Of a stretch of 64,000 nt of DNA, positions 54,781-64,000 are shown piece by piece. The stretch comes from Turritopsis dohrnii (Eukaryota; Cnidaria; Hydrozoa; Anthoathecata; Oceaniidae). Location of the stretch: contig BQMF02000057.1 of NCBI GenBank assembly GCA_027922465.2, positions 868,001 through 932,000 of the forward strand, read 5' to 3'. The translations under genes and the position numbers were made by a program. The number at the start of each line of letters is the position of its first letter. Positions within the stretch are counted from its first letter, which is position 1. A model generated the notes under the pieces. It was given only the letters and a program-made list of their open reading frames with translations. It was not told the DNA's origin and made no database searches.

Positions 54781-56559
54781 TTTTGATATTCTAGGTAATG
54801 AAAGCGATGATGAGTAAAGGATGAAAAAAATCACTTTTTTAAATTTGTCTTTGAGTCGCACAAGTTTCTTCCGCAAATTCTGAGATTTCTGTCAAATATG
54901 CAAAAATTAATCCTGCTAGTCAAGATTTTTTTGAGGTTCAATTCACAAAAATTTATTCCATAATTAATTCTGCTGTAAACAATTTTACGTATAAAGGTAG
55001 CATATCTTATATACTTGACTATTTAGATATTGATATTTTCATTGTCAGTATGGAAATAATTCTTATTGAAGGAGTGTTCACTAACAAAATCTATCCCTTG
55101 AGACAAATTCCTTTCCCATCTGGGAGTGTCTCTTAGCAAGACAGGTTGCTTTAGTCTGCCTTGTGGAATTTTATTTGAGGGATCATTTACATACTGGTGA
55201 TGAGCCAGCATTGATTGGATATTTATTGATGCCTGTGACCGAAAATCTTGGAACTGTGTGTAGTGAACTACTTGCCAACAGAGATACTTTAAGTGTTGGT
55301 CTTTTGTTGGTAAATTGGATTATATATATAACTCATTCAGACAGCGATCATGTGATTAATACAATCTTCCTAATTCTGAATGGGAAAAGATTCTGGGCAA
55401 TAAGCAGATACATCCATAATCATTAGCAAGAATGCCTTTAAGTTTGATTGACAGTAAGGGATGTGCAGTGTTTTTAATTTTTGGCATTTGGTTTGATTTG
55501 TGTTCGGAATTTAGGAAAATTGACAAATGCCAAAACATATTTAGTCGTTGTCATTTTCAACATTTTTTGTGCAATTATGGGTATATGTTCGAAAATCAGA
55601 GAAATTACAATACAAATTATTTCAGATTTATTTTTTAAAAGAGAAAAACAAAAAATTATATGAATTTCCATGAACTGAATTTTACATAAGGGATGATAAA
55701 TATAGTTTTATTGACTATTATTGACTCACTAGAGAAATTCAGTAACTATTTTTCCTTCAAGTATGATATAAGAGTTAAAATTATGATGCTGTAATTCAAT
55801 GTTCTATAAGGTCTGCTGTTAAATGGGATTAATTAGAATTAATTGGTGCGTTGTACAATTATATAACTTTTTACACTTTTCTTTTTAGTAATCAGCAACT
55901 GCTTGGTATTAGATCTTCATTTTACCTCATCTGGGGACCACTTAATTGGTAAAAAACGGTTTCACCTGCGTGATAACCCAAACACGTTAGCCTTTAAGAA
56001 CGTAAAGCTGAAAAGTTCAACTTGTAAAACTCAAATTTAAAGCTTAAATAAAATCGACTAAATCATCAAAGTTGTTGTAGTTCTATATTGTTTTCTATTT
56101 TGTTTATGTGCTGCCACAAAAAATCTCCCGACTAATAAGGAAAAGGATTTAGTTGATTGCTGTGGAAGCGCAAGGTTTTCTCTTATAACGTTTACCTTGA
56201 CAACTTCCGTTCGATGAATCTATTAGAAAAAATTGCGCATGTAATACGTTATTCGCCTCATAGAAATTTGCGTTTTTGGTCTCGATGTCAGAGGTAATGA
56301 TCTGTGAAAAAAATCAGACCAGGCTTCTCGGTTATTATTCATTCGACGATTTACTCCTTTATGAAAATACCACAGGGACCCTTTTTATCACGAGAGGTTT
56401 TTTAAATATTTCTTTGCCTTGGGCGACTGGATTTACATTTTCGATTCGCATTTCACCAACCGAACATGGGCTTACCACATACTAATCAAACTGTATTTTA
56501 GCTCGTTATTTTTCTTTAGCAAGGTGATTGTGATCTTTGAGCATAAAGTTCGCGCTGAC
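54781..56559. other. Intergenic DNA, nothing recognised
   Basis: AT-rich, with scattered short frames only. I find no domain signature, RNA gene or element end that I can defend. Confidence 0.45.
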
Positions 56560-57390
56560 CTTAAGGCCTATGGGCCTCTTGTTTCTTGTTGGTTTTACTT
56601 CCTGGTGTTTCTTTATGCATACGAAAAAGCTATTTTTTTTATAATAGATCATTTTTATTCATGCTCTTTTTGTGACTGAATGTCGGAATTTTTTTGAATC
56701 TGTATATATATACTTATGCATAAAAGAACTGGAAATGATTGATTCATAAAGCATTTTGTTTTCCTTCTCTTTTCCATCTCCATCCCACATTCACAAAATC
56801 AAATCTTTAAATACACGTTATCAGACTATCAAACCCGACCTTGTTTTGATTTTTTATATTGTGACATTACTTGATATTAAGTTTTTCATAACTGAAAATT
56901 ACTATGGGCCAATTTCTGATAATTTTCATCAAATTACCACATCAAAACGAGGCAAGGGAGCACAGTTTGATATTTGGACATTTGAAGTAATAAGGTCTTT
57001 GAATCGCAATATATATAACTAAATTGTACATCAAATTGATAGTATACATTTCAAGAAAACTAACAAAAATTACATTATATTCTTTCAGTGGTGCTATGTT
57101 CTTTTCGCAGAGTGGTCTCCGTCCGGGATGTTTTAGGGTCAGGGTTAAGGGTTAGGATTACGGTTATTTTTTATCTCCATGATGAAGAGCGAACAGTAAA
57201 AAATTTGGCACATATTTAGGGGGTGGTGCGAAAAGGAAATAGCACCCTTTCAGTTATGGATGCGTATTCATGCATTCAACTCGCTCGTCGGAATTTGTTG
57301 AATGAATATCCGGCTTTCACGCATTCCATATTTTCGCTGGCGAACGGGTGATTCCACGCACCCACTCCGCAAACCTTATATATTGATTTC
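56560..57390 (-). repeat. Dispersed repeat, inverted copy of 18.6-19.5 kb
   Basis: The right end GGCGAACGGGTGATTCCACG...CCGCAAACC is the reverse complement of the left end of the 18635 insertion, including the outside phrase TATATATTGAT. Matching continues down to about 56560 (TTTCTTGTTGGTTTTACTTC versus 19490). A degenerate telomere-like stretch TTAGGGTCAGGGTTAAGGGT at 57132 corresponds to 18939-18970. Non-coding. Confidence 0.65.
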
Positions 57391-57917
57391 ACTTCACGAA
57401 CTTTAGTTACAGATTTCCATTAGTCCTCAAAAATACAAGCATCAAAGTCAGTCCCAATCTTTTCTGGACGTTTTGTTGGGTATTTTTAGAAACGAGGGAT
57501 TCAGAATTTTGTCATTACTAATAAAAGTAAAGAAAAAAGTTTATCAACTATAGTTTTCGATTGGCTAGTCCCCAAACCCATCTCTCCCACTTCGCCGGAT
57601 TTGATCTTATTTCATTACATTCCCTTTTACACTGGAACAACTGTTGTCAATAAAATGAATGTAACCTTATGTTGTTGCCAAACCTTTTCTGGGCTTTTGT
57701 TTTGCTTTTCGCTTCCGTCATGTACCCCATCTCAAAATTTTCCATAATTCACTCTTTTATTCCCCTTACATCTGGTATTTTTTCAACAAAAAAACTGTTT
57801 TTCGCCTGTTCATGAATCGCTAATCAGTTTCCATTAGTGACCGATAATTTACTGACCAGATCTGAGTTACCGAAATTCCTTGCATAGTAATTTTACACCT
57901 TGCATATAAATTTTTTT
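57391..57917. other. Non-coding spacer
   Basis: No gene or repeat structure supported; ordinary AT-rich sequence between two repeat families. Confidence 0.4.
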
Positions 57918-58110
57918 CTTGAATATGAATAAAAATTTTCTTGAACATGAATAAAAGTTTCTGGAATGTGAAAATAATTTTGTTGAATATGAATATAATT
58001 TCGTTGAATGTGAATAAAAAATTTTTGACCGTAAATAACAGTTTCTTGAATGCGCATATAATTTTGTTGAATGTGAATAACAATTTCTTGAATGTGAATG
58101 TAAATATCTA
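57918..58110 (+). repeat. Tandem repeat, period about 24-25 bp
   Basis: Seven or eight imperfect copies of a unit like TTGAATATGAATAAAAATTT (also TTGAATGTGAATAACAATTT). All frames are partly open because the unit avoids stops on the minus strand, so short open frames here are artefacts of the repeat. Confidence 0.65.
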
Positions 58111-58144
58111 TCTTGAATTTCGCTGAACGTTGTGATTCTTTCTC

Positions 58145-58517
58145 TTTTCGTATTTCTATGTCCAGACATGGATGGAGCAGCCAAACATTTACTACTTTTC
58201 CAGTTTGGTAAATGTTATACATACAGAATTATCACACCAACTCTCCACCTTAAATATTTACGCTCCATGATATGAGGGCGAAGATATTTTCCACATGTTA
58301 TTCCTGCCATTTTCATACACCATGCGCTTATCTTAGTTTTTCTGCTAATTTTGCAGACCAGATTTATGTTACGGAATATCCTTGAATATAATTTTGTCTT
58401 GCATAAAAAAAACACCGTTGAATATGAATGCATCAAGTAACTTCTTAAGTGTTAATGAATCTTTTGTTTGAATGTGAAAGAAAATTTTCTTAAGAATGTA
58501 AAGTTTCTTTAACATGA
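58145..58517 (-). repeat. Dispersed repeat arm, inverted copy of 36.0-36.6 kb
   Basis: Reverse complement of 58222-58515 matches 36012-36290, and TCCAGACATGGATGGAGCAG at 58161 matches the G2E3-like fragment at 36570. The copies differ by small indels (for example CATCAAGTAACTTCTTAAGT at 58430, absent at 36085). Confidence 0.6.
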
Positions 58518-59746
58518 ATAAAAAATTCCTTTTTTTATTTCCCGCTTTACTTCATCAGAAAAACAATTTCTCCAAATTGAGGAAAATTGAACAACTTTGA
58601 GCAGGTCTTCTTTATTATGCGATCAAATGTGTGTGATCATATTTTCATTGTGAAAGCGTGAAAGCGTGAAAGAGGACATGTGGTCAAGCAAGTCAGGAGT
58701 TTAATTTTGAATATGAGCTATAGTTAGATAAAATTGAAATTTTATATAAATTTTAGTTCTTTTCATCTTGTGGTGGCATCATATCCTGAACTAATATCTG
58801 TAAAAATAGAGCAAAAAAAAAATTAATAAAACTTTGGAGAGTTTTAAAAAGGATTTTCCTGTTTATCTTTTTGCTTCGTTTATCGGATTTCAATAATTCG
58901 TGAATTGAAACACATTTGTTGAATCATCACTTTTTTATCAACTGTGAAAAACTTCATTATTATTTACAATCAGATTTGCTTGTTTTTTATAATATTATTT
59001 GCTTGTATGGGATGGTTTCTATCTTTGGTTCTTTTACTTCAATTGAATACCCGATCAATTATCACTGACTTTTTTTTACTGACTTAACTTTTTTGCCGAT
59101 TTTGTTGGGGTTTTTCGCCACAATCTACTTGCCAAACTACTTTTTGCAGATTTTTCTTCTCTGTGTTGTTAATTCTTATCAGGTGCTTTTTTGCAGTAGT
59201 ATGAAAATATTATTGTAATCAAATTGTATGAAGAAGACAGGTGCAGCCAGAACAAACACAAACTGAGGGGTCCAGAAGAACAAAGTAACAAAAATACACA
59301 AATGAAGAAAAAAAACTGTTATTGAAATTGACGAATTAACCTAATTTTCCTCACCTTTTTTTTGGTGTTGTATTTTATTTCTTAAAAAACTTAGATGCAA
59401 ACTTTCTTCGTCATTCTTTGTCTTGGAAATTGGTCCGCAAAAAGTGACTAAATTTTTTCCAAGTGACTAATTTTTTTGCCGACTTTTTATTTTTGCCGAC
59501 TTATATTTTTGCCGATTTTTTTTTACCGATAAGGTATATTGTTATACCAATGGAAAGGTTATTTGTTTGCCGGTGATATGAAATATTTGGCTTTGAAAAA
59601 TATATGATTGAAGTAACATAAATATTGTGTATGGAAACCAGTCTTATGTAAAACCATGCGTAATCAAAAACATGGTCTGTTAATAAATGATTTATAATCA
59701 TTCAAGAAGAAGTTCAACAGAAATCTGAAAACAAATGTTTCAGAAG
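58518..59746. other. Upstream region of the signal-peptide gene
   Basis: AT-rich with repeated TTTTTGCCGA(C/T)TT phrases at 59090, 59470 and 59500-59520. It would include the promoter of the gene starting at 59747, but no TATA box or other element can be singled out. Confidence 0.35.
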
Positions 59747-62700
59747 ATGATTAAAGTTCAGTACATTCAAATCGTTTTACTTTTTGCTTTTGTGAAAATC
59801 CACGCTGGTATGTATATTTCATTTCTTTTTTTTTTAACTTGAGGAAAGAAATTTTTTCGGAATAAATTTTTGCGAATGCAATAAATTTTGTAAAATTGAA
59901 AGTCGGGAAACACGTATATACACTATTTACAGACCATGGTCTGTGCTTTCAAAAAGAGCTCTAAAACGTTTTCTGCGAACTGTTTTTTTTTTTTTTTTTT
60001 TTTTTTTTTGTATTTTAGCGATTTTAAGTGTCCTGACTCCGAATCTAAAAAGTTCCCACGTTTTTGACCTGCAGTTTTCGAGAAAAAAGCGCTCAAAGTT
60101 CTTATTATCATGGACGTATGTTATTATCGATTTTATCGTGTTTTATCGCGTATCATCGATTCTAAAGCATTAAGAGGTGTTCAGGGGCTCTAAACAGTTC
60201 TTCTCCGTTGTATTTATATTTTCAAACATGTTTGGAAAATTTCAAGTCAATAAACAAAGAATTGGTCGATTTTTAATAGCTATCGTGTAAATTATCGATT
60301 TTTTATCGATTTTGCTTAATAAATTGAAATAAAAGACCTCATAACGACATATATCATCTCTAAACGTTACATTTGTCACCCCTGAAAGCTTGGAGAGTTA
60401 CAATTTTCTTTCTTGAGTTTATCCTTTTGTGTTAAAGCTTCCCAACTAATCTTCCCTGTTGATGTACATTACAACAAATAGAAAACAACAACATTTCAAG
60501 ATACAATTTAGTATTCGGATTCGCAACCTATACTGTGCTGTACATATACATTCAATGTGTGACGAAGCCGGCAGTGAAAAAAACCCCTAGGAGGAAACAT
60601 CTTCTCCGAACCAAATGCGACAGTCACGGGCACCCTCGGAGTAAAAAGGTCTATTATCAACAACCTATCGAAATAAAAAGGAGCGAAATGATTATAACGG
60701 CACCATTCGTCTGACACATTGTTTCCCAGCGGGCACAAGACGTCTTTAAGACGTCTCATTTTAATCGTAAAATGGTCGTTTGCTTTCCAGATCATTTTGC
60801 GACGTCGTAGGGACGTCTGAAACGAGACGTCGCAATTGGGATCCTTTTACGACGTTTTTAGGACGTCTTTATACGGATTGAATAACGACCTTCGAAACAA
60901 TTATAAACTTAAGATCATTTTGGGACGTCGTAGGGAAGTCTGAAACGGGACGTCGCAATTGGGATCCTTTTACGACGTTTTTGGGACGTCTTTATATGGT
61001 TGAATAACGATCTTCGAAACAATTATAAACTTTCAAAAGCAATCAGTCTGTAAAGAATGATTTATTGTAGATGTTTTTAAACGTCCTGACAACAAGCAGC
61101 GGTGGCATAACGGTTACGAGTTCGGCTGGCACACCAGAGGTTCCAGGTTCGGGTCCGCCTGTGGCCTATTACAGTTTTTGAAAGAGTAAATTTCATAATC
61201 CTGCGACGTCGTTACGATGTCGTTGGGATGTCATCGAGACGTCTCAGTGAAGATGTAATTGGGACGTCTTTTGAGATTCCCACTTCGCGACCATTTTGCG
61301 ACGTCTTAGGGACGTCTTGAAAAGACGTCTTTTCGACATCTTTACGACGTCTTTGTGCCCGCTGGGTTGATACCATCAATTCGAGTGGGAGCAGTTGGTC
61401 TTCATGTCTTCGTCACCGTGGACTTTATTTCTTGCCGTTGAAGGTGCAGATAAAAGAAAGAAAATATTTACCAGGTACGGGTTTGCTGGAAAAAAGATAC
61501 TATAACATACTATACATTTATTTATAAATTAATCTCTTCAAAATTTCTTCACCTCCAGTTGATGATTTATGTAGCATGTTGAAGCCTGCCCAGCAGGATA
61601 GTATCCCATCAAGAACTTTTGTAAGTTCACAGGTAATGTGTGCAAGATCAAATGTATTACTGCTCTTGATCAAAACTGATTTCTACCGCGTCATCTTGAA
61701 AAACATCTTTAACAGAAAGTGACACTTTCTTGCCCAAAGAATAAGTTGGTATGATCTCCTCCATATCAGCATTGACTGACTATTGACATGATTGTCAATA
61801 GCTTCAAATTTGCGGCTGAGATGAAATTTTGTTCGGTATACAAATACAGGTTACATGAGAGGTTCCTCATTGAAATCATTCTTTCAATGCGATAGCACCT
61901 CGTAACCCCTTATAGTGACAACTGATGAACAGTGCCCAAATCAGTTTAAAATTATGATGGCTTCTGAAGATCCCGTTCTGTTCAATTTTTTTCCTTTTGA
62001 CTTCACATAAATTGGGTCTTGTGCAAAGAAATAAATTCTCAAGGTTTTGCTGTCAGTAATATCCACACGATTGAACACATCAACTTCGTCAGTGACACCA
62101 AGAATTAAACAAAACCAGTGGGGCTTCAATGTTATCAGTGACAAATTCTGAAAGTGTTTGTGGCCATTACTCCTTTGACTCCTTCTGAAGCAGCAAGTGC
62201 ATGTTTCACAAGCGCTGCAACTCGGTGAACCATGGTATTGTTTATAAACATCAAAATAAAATTTCTTTCTTGTTCTTCTTCACAATCAGTTTCACATTCC
62301 TTCTGAGAAGCTGATTACTGGCTCTGACAGTCATCCAAGCACTCTTCAATATCTTCCATAAATAATCCCCCACCCGCATTGTTTGAAAACATCAATTCAC
62401 TTTTTGTTCAATCAGATGGCTAATAAAATAATAACTCCGGGTATTTTGTTTTCATTCTGTTTTGTAAACAAGCACTCTCATACTTACATGTCCTTTTTTT
62501 TACAATTTTCGTGAAGCACTTAAGTACATTTTTCAAACCAAATAGTTTTCCAGCACCAATACCTTTTTCAATAATTTCAGTGCAAAACTTGATCATACGG
62601 TCAAGGGTTAGAGGCGAAAGGACGAGCTTTTAAAAACTTTATGTAGTCTGCTAATACAATGAATGACGATGACATCTAACTTCAATTGTCACCATATCTT

Positions 62701-64000
62701 TTACTTTAATTTGTTGAAGGATTTCTTTTTATTTTCTGTTGCCTCTCTTAATTGTTTTCTTTTTCTTTTTCAATTAAATGGGTCAGTGAAATAATTTAGT
62801 ACGGATTTCTTACAAATCAAACATTTTTATGACAAAATTGATGCTGATTTTTGGTAGATGAAGATGATGATGGGTCTGATTTCCTGCTGCCATAGTTCTG
62901 TTTCATTTTATACGTTTTTTTCTTTCTGGCAAAATCAATTTTGGTAGTGTAAAATATCTGTAACACTTTGAATGATACGACATGTCTCTCTTTCTCTTCT
63001 ATCTTTTCTATAACGTTAGGATGTTCTTTTGCAGTGTTTGTCACCTCATTTTCGAAGTTCTATACTCAATCATTTTCAACCATGATTTTTGAGTGAAAAA
63101 TGACAATTCAACCACAATTCCTTCAAAATGTATAAGACACATTCTCTCTCAACATGCTAGATGTCATTTTGAATTTTCTGTTTTCAACGTGAGGATATAA
63201 TTTTGCAGAATCAATTTTCTGTAGATATTCTAATCCATTATTTTGTTCTGTAAACTGGAACAGAGTATATTTTCTGCTGAAAACAACAAAATCGAAGAAC
63301 AACGAATCTCCTCAATAAAGTGATTTATGGCGTAATTTTGCCAGCTTTAAATACTTTATATAGGATGAAAACGTAGGGACTTTTTGGATTTGCAGAATAC
63401 AAGTAATAATGAGTCTTTTCTGAAATTTTTTCCCAGTTTGCAGAGGTGCACCACGAATTGAAACAATATCAACACGCAATCGTGGTCTATTAGTCTGAAA
63501 CAGTCGATTTACGGAACATCTATTTTCCATTAGTTAAGATATTAACAAAAAAAATATCAAAAATTTCGAAAATTTTGCGGAACTTATTTTTGCGGATGAG
63601 TAATAGTTATTCATTTTTCAAAGAAAAGTTCCGTCCCAATTTCTTCCGCAAGCAATTTCTTCCCTAAAGGAGGAGCCAATTTGAACGATAAGGTTGCAAG
63701 AAGCATATGAGAGACTGTGAAGTGGCTGAATGACATTATTTAGTTGGACGATAACTTTTTGCAGCGCTGGCGCTCCATAAATATTAGTCCCAGATCCCAA
63801 TTACTTATTAAGTCGTAGTGTAGAAGTCTGCACGAAATTTTCTTGTAATTTTTACGTGAATTTATTTATTCAACAAATTTACCCGCTGGTCAAAAAGCTA
63901 AAAATCATAATTTGAATGGAAAGTGTTTTGCATTTAACAGTTGTTAATTTTGATTACAGGACAACAAGATAACACGAACGGGTTATGTCGGCATGATAGC
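59747..64000 (+). CDS. Secreted or membrane protein, 5' exons, runs off the window
   Basis: Exon 1 (59747-59807) encodes MIKVQYIQIVLLFAFVKIHA: a short basic start, a hydrophobic core and a small residue at the end, so a good signal peptide. It ends at a G|GTATGT donor in phase 1. A TTTTGATTACAG acceptor precedes exon 2 at 63960, which reads on in the same phase as GQQDNTNGLCRHDS to the end of the window. The intron is about 4.15 kb and contains a MITE with a tRNA-like insert and decayed coding-like DNA. A Cys shortly after the signal peptide suggests an extracellular domain. Phase-1 introns after signal peptides are usual in animal extracellular mosaic proteins. Pairing of the two exons is inference; the family cannot be named. 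Confidence 0.45.
59983..60009. repeat. Poly(T) run of 27
   Basis: An uninterrupted T run followed by GTATTTTAG. It may be the poly(A) tail of a minus-strand retrocopy or a simple homopolymer; no matching retrocopy body is recognisable on its right side. Confidence 0.5.
60725..61366. repeat. MITE with CCCAGCGGGCACA ends and ACGTC-rich repeats
   Basis: Left end CCCAGCGGGCACAAGACGTC and right end (inverse) CCCAGCGGGCACAAAGACGT, 642 bp in all. The interior is filled with ACGTC/GACGT phrases in both directions and includes a 123-bp direct repeat (GATCATTTTG at 60790 and 60913). The target duplication may be only TT. Related inverted-end elements beginning CCCAGC are common in animals; I do not assign a superfamily. 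It lies in the long intron of the signal-peptide gene. Confidence 0.65.
61094..61172 (+). repeat. tRNA-derived SINE-like promoter inside the MITE
   Basis: AGCAGCGGTGGCATAACGGT starts a tRNA-like segment. It has an A box TGGCATAACGG at 61103-61113 and a B box GGTTCGGGTCC at 61146-61156, 32 bp apart, as in type 2 RNA polymerase III promoters. An acceptor stem cannot be closed, so it is not a functional tRNA; a tRNA-derived SINE head is likely. A T-run (CAGTTTTTG at 61172) follows and could stop pol III. Confidence 0.55.
61367..63959. other. Intronic DNA with decayed coding-like patches
   Basis: On the minus strand, patches at 62340-62160 (FILMFINNTMVHRVAALVKH) and 61800-61690 (ADMEEIIPTYSLGKKVSLSV) look like old coding sequence broken by many stops. 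I do not recognise the protein. The rest is AT-rich without supported features until the exon acceptor at 63959. Confidence 0.3.

Noticed and set aside
57820..58222. Several overlapping frames of 87-109 codons with HIQxNY or HSTKLYS repeats
   Set aside because: Produced by a 24-25 bp tandem repeat that lacks stops in several frames.
61094..61172. Functional tRNA gene
   Set aside because: A and B boxes are present but acceptor and anticodon stems do not close.

Overview
The window looks like a transposon-dense, intron-bearing, AT-rich genome of an invertebrate animal. A cnidarian, perhaps hydrozoan-like, is my best guess, from the mix of element families: Polinton/Maverick relics, CR1-like LINEs, Helitron, Harbinger, P element and Crypton-like tyrosine recombinases. 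The species cannot be fixed from sequence alone. GT-AG introns of about 45-200 bp are common in the gene models. No bacterial operon, rRNA or CRISPR is visible.

Left part (1-14.4 kb) is a graveyard of old insertions. In order it holds: a small inverted-repeat element; a decayed Polinton/Maverick-like endogenous virus (ankyrin repeats, packaging ATPase, hexon-type capsid protein, coiled-coil membrane protein, all broken); two LINE reverse-transcriptase relics in opposite orientations; an exon for an F5/8 type C (discoidin) domain; and a Helitron N-terminal gene interrupted by a LINE and cut off at a mariner-like MITE.

Central part (14.4-35.8 kb) is an array of related non-coding repeat units. 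There are short units of 564 bp and long units of about 2-2.6 kb that share ends. Two DNA transposons sit in the last long unit. The first is a complete P-superfamily element (23377-30591) with 34-bp terminal inverted repeats, a five-exon transposase and a second convergent spliced gene. The second is a complete PIF/Harbinger element (32011-35315) with TTA target duplications, a transposase gene and a MADF/Myb-like partner gene with a one-base frameshift. Uninterrupted paralogous copies of both insertion sites lie in the same window, so the ends of both elements can be set to within about a base.

Right-central part (40.6-54.3 kb) is the most striking region. It holds three head-to-tail copies of a ~4.5-4.6 kb element encoding a zinc finger - tyrosine recombinase - Myb/SANT protein. 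All four junctions carry the same 7-bp sequence ATATAAT, and the array splits the (TAA)n tail of a LINE. In the middle copy a ~1-kb internal module lies in the opposite orientation to the other two copies. The layout fits repeated site-specific integration by a Crypton-like recombinase.

Right part (54.3-64 kb) holds the LINE body, inverted copies of dispersed repeats also found at 18.6, 36 and 37.5 kb, and a MITE with ACGTC-rich repeats that encloses a tRNA-like pol III promoter. It also holds the start of a host-type gene: a signal-peptide exon at 59747 and a phase-compatible second exon beginning at 63960.
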